Part shown: positions 52,201-62,444 of the stretch, piece by piece
Layout: each line of letters begins with the position of its first letter
How positions within the stretch are numbered: position 1 is the stretch's first letter
From: Bradyrhizobium sp. 132
GTDB lineage: Bacteria > Pseudomonadota > Alphaproteobacteria > Rhizobiales > Xanthobacteraceae
Assembly (NCBI RefSeq): GCF_023074185.1
Contig: NZ_JADPKY010000112.1
Span: 52,842 to 116,841 of the forward strand
DNA length: 64,000 nt
Direction: 5' to 3'
Made by a program: the position numbers and the translations under genes
Notes under the pieces: model-generated
What the model saw: only the letters and a program-made list of their open reading frames with translations
Told to the model about the DNA's origin: nothing
Database searches by the model: none

Positions 52201-52413
52201 GAGCCTCTGCTTTCTGCTTTCCGTTTGAATCGTGGCTTAAAACGGCGAGCAATCCAGTGGTGCGCCGCATAGATGGGTGCCGATTTGGCAGTCGAACCTT
52301 GTTACCGAGCAATGCAAGCTAGGCTGAAGTGTGACCAAGTTCCACGAAACACGGCAGATTCGCCGTACCTCGACCCATAACCAGGCCCCGGTTTACCCGA
52401 AAAATGGCACTCC

Positions 52414-53190
52414 ATGCAACCACCTGAGCCGAGAAAGCCGATGCAACCGACCTCCGATTTCGACCCCGGAAAGCTCGCCAAATCGCTGCTGCGGCGGTCG
52501 CGGCAGGGGGCCCTGGCAACGTTGATGGCCGGCAGCGGCGATCCCTATTGTTCCCTGGTCAATCTGGCCAGCCATCCGGACGGCTCGCCCATCCTGCTGA
52601 TCTCGGGATTGGCCGTGCACACTAGGAACATCCTGGCCGATAGCCGGGTCTCCCTGATGCTGGACGAGCGGGCGGCGGGCGATCCCCTGGAGGGCGCCCG
52701 GATCATGCTGTCCGGTCACGCCGAGCAGGCCGATGCCGACAAGGATCTGCTCCGGCGACGGTATCTCGCTGCCCATCCCTCTGCGGAAGCGTTTGTTTCC
52801 TTCAAGGATTTCTCCTTCTACCGGATCCGGCCCACGGGAACCCATCTGGTTGCCGGCTTCGGCCGCATCGTCGATCTCAAGCCCGGGCAATTCCTCACGG
52901 ACCTCACCGGGGCCGAGGATTTGCTGGCGGCGGAGGAGGGAGCGGTCGCGCACATGAATGCCGACCACCGCGACGCCATGGGCCTTTATGCAACAAAACT
53001 GCTCGACGCGGCCGAGGGCGACTGGCGCTGCACCGGTTGCGATCCTGAGGGCATCGACATGCAGGAGGGCCAGACCGTGCTGCGGCTGGACTTCCCGGAG
53101 CGGGTGGCTGATGGCACGGCGCTGCGCAAGATGCTGGTCCGCCTCGCTGGCGAAGCGCGCACAAAGACGGACCAGAGCGCCAAAATTTGA
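52414..53190 (+). CDS. HugZ-type pyridoxamine-5'-phosphate oxidase-fold protein
   Basis: 258 residues. The N-terminal split-barrel (GALATLMAGSGDPYCSLVNL, ARIMLSGHAEQAD) and the C-terminal DUF2470-like domain (AVAHMNADHRDAMGLYATKL) match HugZ/HutZ proteins, some of which bind and break down heme. The His in HMNADH is in the region used by these proteins for heme. No heme uptake genes are near. A second in-frame ATG at 52441 is possible. Lies between chvI and the CHAT remnant. Confidence 0.8.
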   Translation: MQPPEPRKPMQPTSDFDPGKLAKSLLRRSRQGALATLMAGSGDPYCSLVNLASHPDGSPILLISGLAVHTRNILADSRVSLMLDERAAGDPLEGARIMLSGHAEQADADKDLLRRRYLAAHPSAEAFVSFKDFSFYRIRPTGTHLVAGFGRIVDLKPGQFLTDLTGAEDLLAAEEGAVAHMNADHRDAMGLYATKLLDAAEGDWRCTGCDPEGIDMQEGQTVLRLDFPERVADGTALRKMLVRLAGEARTKTDQSAKI

Positions 53191-53236
53191 ACGCTGCTGC
53201 CCATCGCCGCGACCCGAAGGCGACGGCGAGCTGTTC

Positions 53237-54371
53237 ATGGCAGGATATAATCGACTGGCGCTGGTTGCGGGTTTGGCGCTCTCGATTACCGCATCGCTTG
53301 TCACGCCAAGCTTTGCGCAGAAAGGCCTTGCCCAGAAAGGTCTCGCCGCGGAGAGCACGCGGATCAACGCACTCATGAGCGCCGGCAAATATTCGGAAGC
53401 ACTGCCTTTGGCGCAAGGCATGGTCGCGAGCCTGGAGAAGAGCGACACCGGTCGCGAACTCTCCGCCGCGTTGAACAACTTGGGTGTGCTCGAAGGCTAT
53501 CGCGGCGCCGCCTGGCTGCTGCGGCGTCAGGCCGTCTCCGTGCTGCCGTCGGTGGTCAGCCTGAAATCGCTGCGCGCCTTCGCGCGGAGGGATCATGGCG
53601 TGAAGCCGATGACCGGCTTTGGCGATCCCGTGTTCAATCCTGCGCTTGAAGCGCCCGCCGAGCGGCGCGCCGCGAACGGCAAGGCCGCCGCGCGCAGCAT
53701 CGCGACCATCGCCTATACCGACTTCTGGCGCGGTGCCGGCGTCGATCGCGCGCGGCTTGCGCAGGCGTTGCCGCAACTGCCGGATACCGCCGACGAGTTG
53801 AACGCGGTGGCCAGGGATGTCGGGGCTGCCGAGGCCGATATCCATCTCGGCCGCGACGCCAGCGAGACGACGCTCAAGGGTGCAGCGCTTGCTCAATACG
53901 GCATCATCTACTTTGCCACCCACGGTCTCGTTGCCGGTGATATCAAAGGCCTGGGTGAGCCCTCGCTCGCGCTCTCCATTCCCGATCAGCCCACTGAGCT
54001 CGATGACGGTCTGCTTACCGCGAGTGAAGTCGCCCAGCTCAAGCTCAATGCGGATTGGGTTGTACTGTCGGCCCTGCAACACCATCGCAGGCGACAAGCC
54101 CGGCGCCGAGGCGCTGTCGGGACTGGCACGCTCGTTCTTCTATGCCGGCGCCCGCGCCCTGCTGGTCTCGCATTGGGCGGTGGATTCGGAAGCTGCCACC
54201 CGCCTGACCACGACGACTTTCGAGCTGCTCAAAAACGATCCAAAAATCGGTCGTGCCGAAGCTTTGCGCCGCGCGATGTTAACCTATGTTGATGACACCT
54301 CGTCACCGCGCAATGCCTATCCCGCGATGTGGGGGCCGTTCGCGCTCATCGGCGAAGGCGAGGCACGATAG
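53237..54371 (+). pseudogene. TPR-CHAT protease gene reduced by a large deletion and a frameshift
   Basis: A signal peptide (MAGYNRLALVAGLALSITAS) and one TPR (YSEALPLAQGMVASLEKSDT) are followed after LNNLGVLEGYRGAA straight by a CHAT domain (VLPSVVSLKSLRAFARRDHG). Relatives carry many TPR units here, so several hundred residues appear lost. The catalytic His stands in YGIIYFATHG. At 54072-54074 one extra C in a CCC run shifts the frame exactly at the catalytic Cys: the true continuation LSACNTIAGDKPGAEALSGL and FFYAGARALLVSHWAVDSEA is in the next frame and ends at 54371. Intact relatives are secreted caspase-like proteins; this copy should be dead. Confidence 0.8.
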
Positions 54372-54682
54372 GACGGCGTTAGAAATTGCTCAGAGAAACT
54401 GTCCTTGGGCATTTGTGCGTCGCAATAACCTTGGGAAACGCCGAAACGTGCATTTGGTTGCGCGATCATTCGTGATTTTTTGATGCGCCTGCTCAGAGCT
54501 GACATGCGCGGCGTTTGGTGCGGTCCTTGAATAAACCAAATCCTGCGGGATCAGCTTGGCAACGCCAGCGTTCATCAGTATTAGGTCGCGCAGCCGAGGC
54601 CGGATGGCCTATCATTCACGGTGACCGCGACGGCGCTAAAGCATGATCGCGCTGAGAGTCGCGGGTTCTAGGAGGATTTTTC
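54372..54682. other. Upstream region of pckA
   Basis: 311 bp without a convincing gene. It must hold the pckA promoter. An AGGAGG ribosome site at 54670-54675 precedes the GTG start. I could not recognise a known operator. Confidence 0.4.
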
Positions 54683-56299
54683 GTGCAAGAGACGGGCGTG
54701 CGCAACGGTGCCTTCGGTGCCGACAAATTCGGTTTAAAGAATCTCAAGCAGGTTCACTGGAACCTCGGTGCGCCGCAACTCTATCAATACTCGCTCTCCG
54801 CGGGCGAGGCGGTGCTGTCGGCCGATGGCGCGCTCTGCGCCGACACCGGCGAGTTCACCGGCCGCAGCCCCAAGGACAAGTTCACGGTGCGTGACGCCAC
54901 CACCGACAAGAAGATGTGGTGGGCCGGCAACCAGTCGATCACCGCAGAGCAGTTCGAGACGCTCTACCAGGACTTCCTCAAGCACGCCGAAGGCAAGTCG
55001 CTGTTCGCGCAGGACCTCTACGGCGGCGCCGATCCGGCCTACCGCATCAAGACTCGCGTCTTCACCGAGCTCGCCTGGCATTCGCTGTTCATCCGCACGC
55101 TGCTGATCCGCCCCGAGGCGGTCGAGTTGTCGAGCTTCACGCCGGAGCTCACCATCATCGACATGCCGAGCTTCCGCGCCGATCCGAAGCGCCATGGCTG
55201 CAAGTCGGAAAACGTCGTCGCGATTGATTTCGCCCGCAAGATCGTGCTGATCGGCGGGTCTTATTATGCCGGCGAGATGAAGAAGTCGGTCTTCACCACG
55301 CTGAACTACTATCTGCCCGAGCGTGGCGTGATGCCGATGCATTGTTCGGCCAATGTCGGCGCCAAGGGCGATGCCGCGATCTTCTTCGGCTTGTCCGGCA
55401 CCGGCAAGACCACGCTGTCCGCCGATCCCAACCGCACGCTGATCGGCGACGACGAGCACGGCTGGGGCCCGAACGGTGTCTTCAATTTCGAAGGCGGCTG
55501 CTATGCCAAGTGCATCAAGCTGTCGCAGGAAGCCGAGCCCGAGATCTACGCGGCCTCGACGCGCTTCGGCGCGGTGCTCGAGAACTGCGCGCTCGACGAA
55601 GACACTCGCGTGGTCGATTTCGACGACGGCTCCAAGACCGAGAACACGCGTTCGGCCTATCCGCTCGAATTCATCCCGAACGCCTCGCGCACCGGCCGCG
55701 CGCCGCAGCCGAAGAACGTGGTGATGCTCGCCGCCGATGCCTTCGGCGTGCTGCCGCCGATTGCCAAGCTGTCGCCGGCGCAGGCGATGTATCACTTCCT
55801 GTCGGGCTACACCGCCAAGGTCGCCGGCACCGAGCGCGGTCTCGGCAACGAGCCCCAGCCGGAATTCTCGACCTGCTTCGGTTCGCCCTTCCTGCCGCTC
55901 GACCCCAGCGTCTACGGCAACATGCTGCGCGACCTGATCGCCCAGCACAATGTCGACTGCTGGCTGGTCAACACCGGCTGGACCGGCGGCAAGTACGGCA
56001 CCGGCTCGCGTATGCCGATCAAGGTGACGCGCGCGCTGCTCACCGCCGCGCTCGACGGCTCGCTTCGCAACGTCGAATTCCGCACCGACAAATATTTCGG
56101 CTTCGCGGTCCCGACCGCGCTGCCGGGTGTGCCGAGCGAGATCCTCAACCCGGTCAACACCTGGAAGGACAAGGACGAGTTCGACAAGACCGCCCGTGCG
56201 CTGGTCGGCATGTTCCAGAAGAACTTTGCCAAGTTCGAAGCGCAGGTCGACGCCGAGGTCCGCGCCGCTGCGCCGGACGTGAAGCTCGCGGCCGAGTAG
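54683..56299 (+). CDS. pckA: Phosphoenolpyruvate carboxykinase (ATP)
   Basis: 538 residues, GTG start behind AGGAGG. Kinase-1a P-loop GLSGTGKTTLSADPNR, kinase-2 LIGDDEHGWG, the adenine-binding NTGWTGGKYGTGSRM and the substrate site GGSYYAGEMKKSVF are intact. Makes phosphoenolpyruvate from oxaloacetate for gluconeogenesis on C4-dicarboxylates, a key step in rhizobia. Location near chvI and the regulatory PTS genes is conserved in Rhizobiales, and in some its expression depends on that module; here HugZ and the CHAT remnant lie between. Confidence 0.97.
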   Translation: MQETGVRNGAFGADKFGLKNLKQVHWNLGAPQLYQYSLSAGEAVLSADGALCADTGEFTGRSPKDKFTVRDATTDKKMWWAGNQSITAEQFETLYQDFLKHAEGKSLFAQDLYGGADPAYRIKTRVFTELAWHSLFIRTLLIRPEAVELSSFTPELTIIDMPSFRADPKRHGCKSENVVAIDFARKIVLIGGSYYAGEMKKSVFTTLNYYLPERGVMPMHCSANVGAKGDAAIFFGLSGTGKTTLSADPNRTLIGDDEHGWGPNGVFNFEGGCYAKCIKLSQEAEPEIYAASTRFGAVLENCALDEDTRVVDFDDGSKTENTRSAYPLEFIPNASRTGRAPQPKNVVMLAADAFGVLPPIAKLSPAQAMYHFLSGYTAKVAGTERGLGNEPQPEFSTCFGSPFLPLDPSVYGNMLRDLIAQHNVDCWLVNTGWTGGKYGTGSRMPIKVTRALLTAALDGSLRNVEFRTDKYFGFAVPTALPGVPSEILNPVNTWKDKDEFDKTARALVGMFQKNFAKFEAQVDAEVRAAAPDVKLAAE

Positions 56300-56319
56300 A
56301 TTGCTTCTGCTTGAATACA

Positions 56320-56345
56320 AAAGGGCGGCCGCAACGCCGCCCTTT
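56320..56345 (+). terminator. Intrinsic terminator of pckA
   Basis: AAAGGGCGGC-CGCAAC-GCCGCCCTTT is a perfect 10-bp stem with a 6-nt loop, followed by GTTTGTG, 20 bp after the pckA stop. A flank and T-rich tail make it a good Rho-independent terminator. Confidence 0.85.
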
Positions 56346-56368
56346 GTTTGTGCGATATCTCTCCACTT

Positions 56369-56446
56369 GTCATTGCGAGCGCAGCGAAGCAATCCAGAAT
56401 CCCTCAGCGGAAATAGTCTGGATTGCTTCGCTGTGCTCGCAATGAC
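56369..56446. repeat. Long intergenic palindrome (TCATTGCGAGC family), two arms of 30 bp
   Basis: Left arm 56369-56398 and right arm 56417-56446 are inverted copies matching at 29 of 30 positions (starts GTCATTGCGAGCGCAGCGAA), with an 18-bp spacer. Lies between the pckA terminator and the convergent thioesterase stop. A half copy is at 3113-3149. Confidence 0.85.
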
Positions 56447-56462
56447 GAATCCGCGGAAGCGC

Positions 56463-57284
56463 CTACGCCTTGAAATACGCAAACTGCGTTGTCGTCGCGA
56501 GCAGTCGCCCGTTCGGTGACCACAGCTCGGCGTTCTGGTCGGCGTAGCTCTTGTGCATGATCTTTGCGTCGGCCGTCGCGAGCACACGGGTGATGTCCTC
56601 GGCCGCGAGTTCTTCGCTGTCCGTGTGAAAATAGGTCGTCAGCGACACCGTGCCGAACGGCACCAGCTCGCGCCGCGCGTGGAAGATGCGGCCGAAGAAG
56701 GCGTCCGACATCGACATCAGCGACGGCATGTCGAGCTTGCGTGGCGTGCGGTCGCCGATCCATATTTTTGAATAGGTGCTGGCGAGCTCGGCCTGCGGCG
56801 GCCCGATCCTCATCTCGCCCTCGACAAACCGGAATTCATACTGGTTGGCCCAGGACGCCGCGATCTTCGGGAACGGCAGCGTCTCTTCGAACGGCTTAGT
56901 GTCAGGATATTGCGCCACCCTGTGCTCCCAGGACGGCCGGCGTTCGGCGAATACGGCAGTGGCGAGCGTTGCGACCTCGCCGCCGCCTTGCGACAGTTCG
57001 ACGCTCCAGTGCTGGCTGGAGCGGTTGGCCTTCACTAGCCGCAGGTCGAGATCAAACGGCCCCTTCGCGATCGGCGCGCAGTAATTGACGGTAAGCGCCA
57101 GCGGATCACCGGCGCGTTCCGGATGGTCGATCAGCGCGCGCAAAATGGTCGCCGCGGTGACGCCGCCGAACGGGCCGACGAAGGCCCAGTAATCGTCACT
57201 GGTGTGCCCTTGCCAGCTGCTATCGCCCGCGGTGATGCGGGTGGCGTCGTCGAAAGGGTGCGGAAGCTTGGCGTGCATTGTCAT
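56463..57284 (-). CDS. Acyl-CoA thioesterase, TesB-like double hotdog
   Basis: 273 residues. Two hotdog halves: FVGPFGGVTAATILRALIDH (the first, with GPFGG and its helix) and SYADQNAELWSPNGRLLATT TQ near the C-terminus, the usual end of TesB-like proteins. LTVNYCAPIAKGPFDLDLRL and LMSMSDAFFGRIFHARRELV are further marks. Hydrolyses acyl-CoA thioesters in the cytoplasm; chain-length preference unknown. Convergent with pckA. Confidence 0.85.
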   Translation of the reverse strand: MTMHAKLPHPFDDATRITAGDSSWQGHTSDDYWAFVGPFGGVTAATILRALIDHPERAGDPLALTVNYCAPIAKGPFDLDLRLVKANRSSQHWSVELSQGGGEVATLATAVFAERRPSWEHRVAQYPDTKPFEETLPFPKIAASWANQYEFRFVEGEMRIGPPQAELASTYSKIWIGDRTPRKLDMPSLMSMSDAFFGRIFHARRELVPFGTVSLTTYFHTDSEELAAEDITRVLATADAKIMHKSYADQNAELWSPNGRLLATTTQFAYFKA

Positions 57285-57372
57285 GTCCGGCGCTCAATGA
57301 CGGACGTCATATCACGTCCGTCGCTGGCCTGTGCAATTACCTCTGGAGTAGCCGATTTCACGCTGCGGAAAA

Positions 57373-59913
<2,541 letters not shown>

Positions 59914-60110
59914 TTCCTGGTCGAAAGACTACTACTCACCCTACGCATCTTGGCACCGTACCGGAACCATCGCTGGCGCGGCCGTGCACTGCGCTGGCGT
60001 AAAATTATGCAAGGAACGGGCCGATTTGGGAACCCGGACGCCTACGGGGAAACGTGGATTTGGTGCTAGAATGGCGGCAGATTCAGCCATCAGTGTGGAG
60101 AAGACGTCCC

Positions 60111-60356
60111 ATGAAGCCTCTGATGAGACTGCTGATCGAAATCGCCGCGGTCGCCTTCCTCGTCGTCTGCATCACCGCCTCCGGCGCAGCCTTCGCCGCC
60201 GGCAAGATGGGCCGCAGCGCCGACGGCCTGAATTGCGGCGTCACTCTCCCGCAAAACGCATCCCCGGCCACGCGCTGCGCCGCCATCAAGCGCCAATGCG
60301 GCGGCAAGTTTTATGCGAGCGCGTGTGGGGACAGGCTGATGTCGGCGGTGAATTGA
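60111..60356 (+). CDS. Small secreted protein with a cysteine-rich tail
   Basis: 81 residues from the ATG with GGAGAAG 7 bases upstream. A membrane-spanning signal (LLIEIAAVAFLVVCITASGA) ends at AFAAGK, then the mature part DGLNCGVTLPQNASPATRCA, AIKRQCGGKFYASACGDRLM with four cysteines. Function unknown. Confidence 0.68.
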   Translation: MKPLMRLLIEIAAVAFLVVCITASGAAFAAGKMGRSADGLNCGVTLPQNASPATRCAAIKRQCGGKFYASACGDRLMSAVN

Positions 60357-60410
60357 GGGGAAGTGGCTCGCTAAAAAGCGCGACAATGCTTGGGGGAATG
60401 CTGCCACCAC

Positions 60411-60445
60411 ACGTCGTCCTGGCGGAAGCCAGGACCCATTGCCCC
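60411..60445 (-). repeat. 35-bp hairpin repeat, left (downstream) copy flanking the GIY-YIG gene
   Basis: Contains GTCCTGGC-GGAA-GCCAGGAC, an 8-bp stem closed by a GNRA tetraloop, then CCATTGCCCC. It lies 5 bp past the GIY-YIG stop codon. It is the inverse of the copy at 60771-60805, matching at 32 of 35 positions. Confidence 0.85.
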
Positions 60446-60450
60446 GCCTG

Positions 60451-60741
60451 TTAGATAAGGCTCGACCGATCATTCCAATCGGGATTTTCCTCCTCGATCA
60501 GCTTGATCTTCCAGTCCCGCTTCCAGAACTTCAGTTGCTTCTCGCGCGCGATCGCCTCCTGCGGTGTCGTGAACGCTTCGACGTGAACGAGGCGGAATAT
60601 CTTGTACTTCTGCACGAACTTCGAGCCGCGACCCGAACGATGTAACTCAAGCCGCGCGCGGATGTCGTTGGTGACGCCGATATAGATCGTGCCGTGATGG
60701 CGGCTTGCGAGAATGTAGACGAAGTAGCTGCTCGCGCTCAT
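60451..60741 (-). CDS. GIY-YIG nuclease family protein (UPF0213-like), bracketed by inverted hairpin repeats
   Basis: 96 residues from the ATG at 60739-60741. Single GIY-YIG domain: FVYIL (V8-Y9-I10) and YIG (Y20-G22) form the core, R28 and R30 lie in the following helix, and E67 in AIAREKQLK is the metal-binding Glu. The chain ends with a basic/aromatic FWKRDWKIKLIEEENPDW. Small free-standing members are common in Bradyrhizobium; their role is unknown. The gene is framed by 35-bp inverted repeats 5 bp after its stop and 29 bp before its start, like a RAYT gene between REPs. Nuclease activity is inferred from the motif. Confidence 0.85.
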   Translation of the reverse strand: MSASSYFVYILASRHHGTIYIGVTNDIRARLELHRSGRGSKFVQKYKIFRLVHVEAFTTPQEAIAREKQLKFWKRDWKIKLIEEENPDWNDRSSLI

Positions 60742-60770
60742 GGCCCAACCTCGCAAAAGCAACGCTCACC

Positions 60771-60805
60771 GGGGTAATGGGTCCTGGCTTTCGCCAGGAC
60801 GACGC
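60771..60805 (+). repeat. 35-bp hairpin repeat, right (upstream) copy flanking the GIY-YIG gene
   Basis: Minus-strand reading GTCCTGGC-GAAA-GCCAGGAC: same 8-bp stem, GNRA tetraloop, then CCATTACCCC. Inverse of the copy at 60411-60445. Lies 29 bp before the GIY-YIG start codon. Confidence 0.85.
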
Positions 60806-60931
60806 TTCTCAAACAACGGCGCCTGGCATCAGAACAAATTAAGAACACTTTAGCAAGTCTTTGATATATCATTGTGATTCGGCGTGCGGCCGACACCATA
60901 TCTAGCGACCGTCAGACTTTGCGAGGACTAC

Positions 60932-61363
60932 ATGTCCACCATCGCCTTCGATCAATTTGCCCTCACCAAGATCGCCGATTTCGCGCGCTCGCTATCGCGG
61001 CTGCATCAGGCGGCGCGGCGCTATGCCGTCGATGACGACCAGTTCGACCGCGAGTTCAATGCGGTGTGCCAGTCGATCTGGCGTTACACCATCGACGACG
61101 TCAGCGACGATTTGTTCTCGGCCGAGGACCATCTGTTCCTCGACACGCTGGACGAAGCGCATGCGCGCATCTTTGCAGCCGAGCAGGGTTATGACCTCGT
61201 CGACGATCAGGGCATGCTCACCGACTGGTGGGGCTTTTGCTGGATGATCTTGGCCGAAAAGCGCGGCCTGCTCACGGCGGACAACCGCGCTGCCGCGCGC
61301 GCGGCGATCGAGGAGAAATATCTGGCGGCGCCGAACGTGATCGGGGTGATCATCGGTAGGTAG
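60932..61363 (+). CDS. Conserved hypothetical protein, acidic and helical
   Basis: 143 residues from the ATG at 60932 after GAGGA. No signal or membrane segment. It begins STIAFDQFALTKIADFARSL SRLHQAARR, continues FSAEDHLFLDTLDEAHARIF, and has DDQGMLTDWWGFCWMILAEK. Mostly helical, acidic and Trp-rich near the middle. I recognise no domain. The first start in this frame (60884) is less likely because it lacks a ribosome site. Confidence 0.6.
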   Translation: MSTIAFDQFALTKIADFARSLSRLHQAARRYAVDDDQFDREFNAVCQSIWRYTIDDVSDDLFSAEDHLFLDTLDEAHARIFAAEQGYDLVDDQGMLTDWWGFCWMILAEKRGLLTADNRAAARAAIEEKYLAAPNVIGVIIGR

Positions 61364-61373
61364 TGCTCTCGCT

Positions 61374-61415
61374 CCTCATCCTGAGGAGCGCGCTTGCGCG
61401 CGTCTCGAAGGATGA
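61374..61415. repeat. REP-like element (CCTCATCCTGAGG family), copy 2
   Basis: CCTCATCCTGAGGAGCGCGC, loop TT, GCGCGCGTCTCGAAGGATGA. Outer stem ATCC/GGAT. It is paired in inverted orientation with the copy at 61443-61481, 27 bp away. Confidence 0.75.
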
Positions 61416-61442
61416 AGGTCGAGCTGCCTGAGTCGGGCCTCT

Positions 61443-61481
61443 ATGGTTCGAGACGGCGCTACGCGCCTCCTCACCATGAGG
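61443..61481. repeat. REP-like element, copy 3, inverted partner
   Basis: On the minus strand CCTCATGGTGAGGAGGCGCG, then TAGCGCCGTCTCGAACCAT. The outer pair is ATGG/CCAT where copy 2 has ATCC/GGAT, and the inner stem is GGCGC/GCGCC. Both strands of the stem changed together. Confidence 0.7.
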
Positions 61482-61484
61482 ATC

Positions 61485-62288
61485 TCAATCCAGGCCCGCC
61501 CGCTTCGCCGGCTTCTGCGTCTTCGGCACCGTCACGTCAGGCAGCGTCTCGCGCACGATCTCCGCGGCGGGGGCATTCGCCGCGACCGTCTCTGCGCGCA
61601 CCGGCGCCACCCTCATCTCGCCGAGGCGCGCGCGAACCTGCGCCGTGAGGCCGGGATAGGAGGCAACCGGGGTGAAGTCGGCAGCCTGGTCGTTACCGAC
61701 GCGGATGCCGGTGTAGGCGACGAGGCCGTCGGTGGTGGCGATCACGTCGCCGGGTTTCAGCGACGAGTCCAGTGCCAGATCGACCGGAGCGAGGCCGACC
61801 GGCTCGCGGCCGTTGCAGGTGCAGTCGGCGCGCAGCGCCTTGCGATAGGCGAACGCATTCTCGCTGTCGGCGTAGCGCTCGCCGGTCTGCGACGCGGCGC
61901 CGTCGATCGAGGAGCCGAAATAGATTTTTGTCGTGCTGGCAGGACAGAATGCCTGACACATCTGCGCGGGCGAGGTGAGGCCGCGCATCAGCGGAAAATA
62001 TTTGCCGTCGCAGCTGCGCACGCAGAATGCGGATCCCGAGCCGCCGGCCGCCGCCGATCGCGTCGGCGGCACGTATTGCGGGGATGCGGCGTTCTGCTGG
62101 CCGGTGAAGGGGTCGGTGTAGGAGCTCGCCTGTTGCGGCACCTCACGCTGCGGCCGCTGCTGCTGCATTCCGCCGAAGAAGAAGTCGAACAGGCCTTCGG
62201 CCGAAACCGGGGCCGGAGCCGCAAGCAGCGGTGCTGCCAGTGTGGCGGCGACAAGCATTACGCGCCGCCGCCGGCGCGCATGGGACAT
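61485..62288 (-). CDS. DUF2865 periplasmic protein
   Basis: 267 residues from the ATG at 62286-62288. A basic N-terminus and signal segment (RRVMLVAATLAAPLLAAPAP) lead into a Gln/Pro-rich stretch, then the DUF2865 core: GSAFCVRSCDGKYFPLMRGL, QMCQAFCPASTTKIYFGSSI and RKALRADCTCNGREPVGLAP. Its conserved cysteines suggest disulfides in the periplasm. Function unknown. Same strand as pyrE, which lies upstream (its stop is 156 bp before this start), separated by a hairpin. Confidence 0.82.
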   Translation of the reverse strand: MSHARRRRRVMLVAATLAAPLLAAPAPVSAEGLFDFFFGGMQQQRPQREVPQQASSYTDPFTGQQNAASPQYVPPTRSAAAGGSGSAFCVRSCDGKYFPLMRGLTSPAQMCQAFCPASTTKIYFGSSIDGAASQTGERYADSENAFAYRKALRADCTCNGREPVGLAPVDLALDSSLKPGDVIATTDGLVAYTGIRVGNDQAADFTPVASYPGLTAQVRARLGEMRVAPVRAETVAANAPAAEIVRETLPDVTVPKTQKPAKRAGLD

Positions 62289-62405
62289 GACTGTACGCAA
62301 ACCCTTACTCCACCCGACGCTACGCGACCGGCCGGGACCATTAGGTCTCAGCACATGATTCACCATAAAGCGGGATGGTAAATGAGCGGTTGAGGGCGAG
62401 GCTTC

Positions 62406-62442
62406 GTGCCCCGGATGCTGCGCTGCGCCCGGGACGGGGCAC
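62406..62442 (-). terminator. Hairpin downstream of pyrE
   Basis: GTGCCCCG (62406-62413) pairs with CGGGGCAC (62435-62442), with a GC-rich inner part. It starts 3 bp after the pyrE stop on the minus strand. No T-run; may be a repeat element used as a stop. Confidence 0.5.
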
Positions 62443-62444
62443 CC

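Noticed and set aside
54734..56587. 617-codon minus-strand frame opposite pckA
   Set aside because: Fully antisense to pckA and includes its terminator; composition is that of a reverse shadow.
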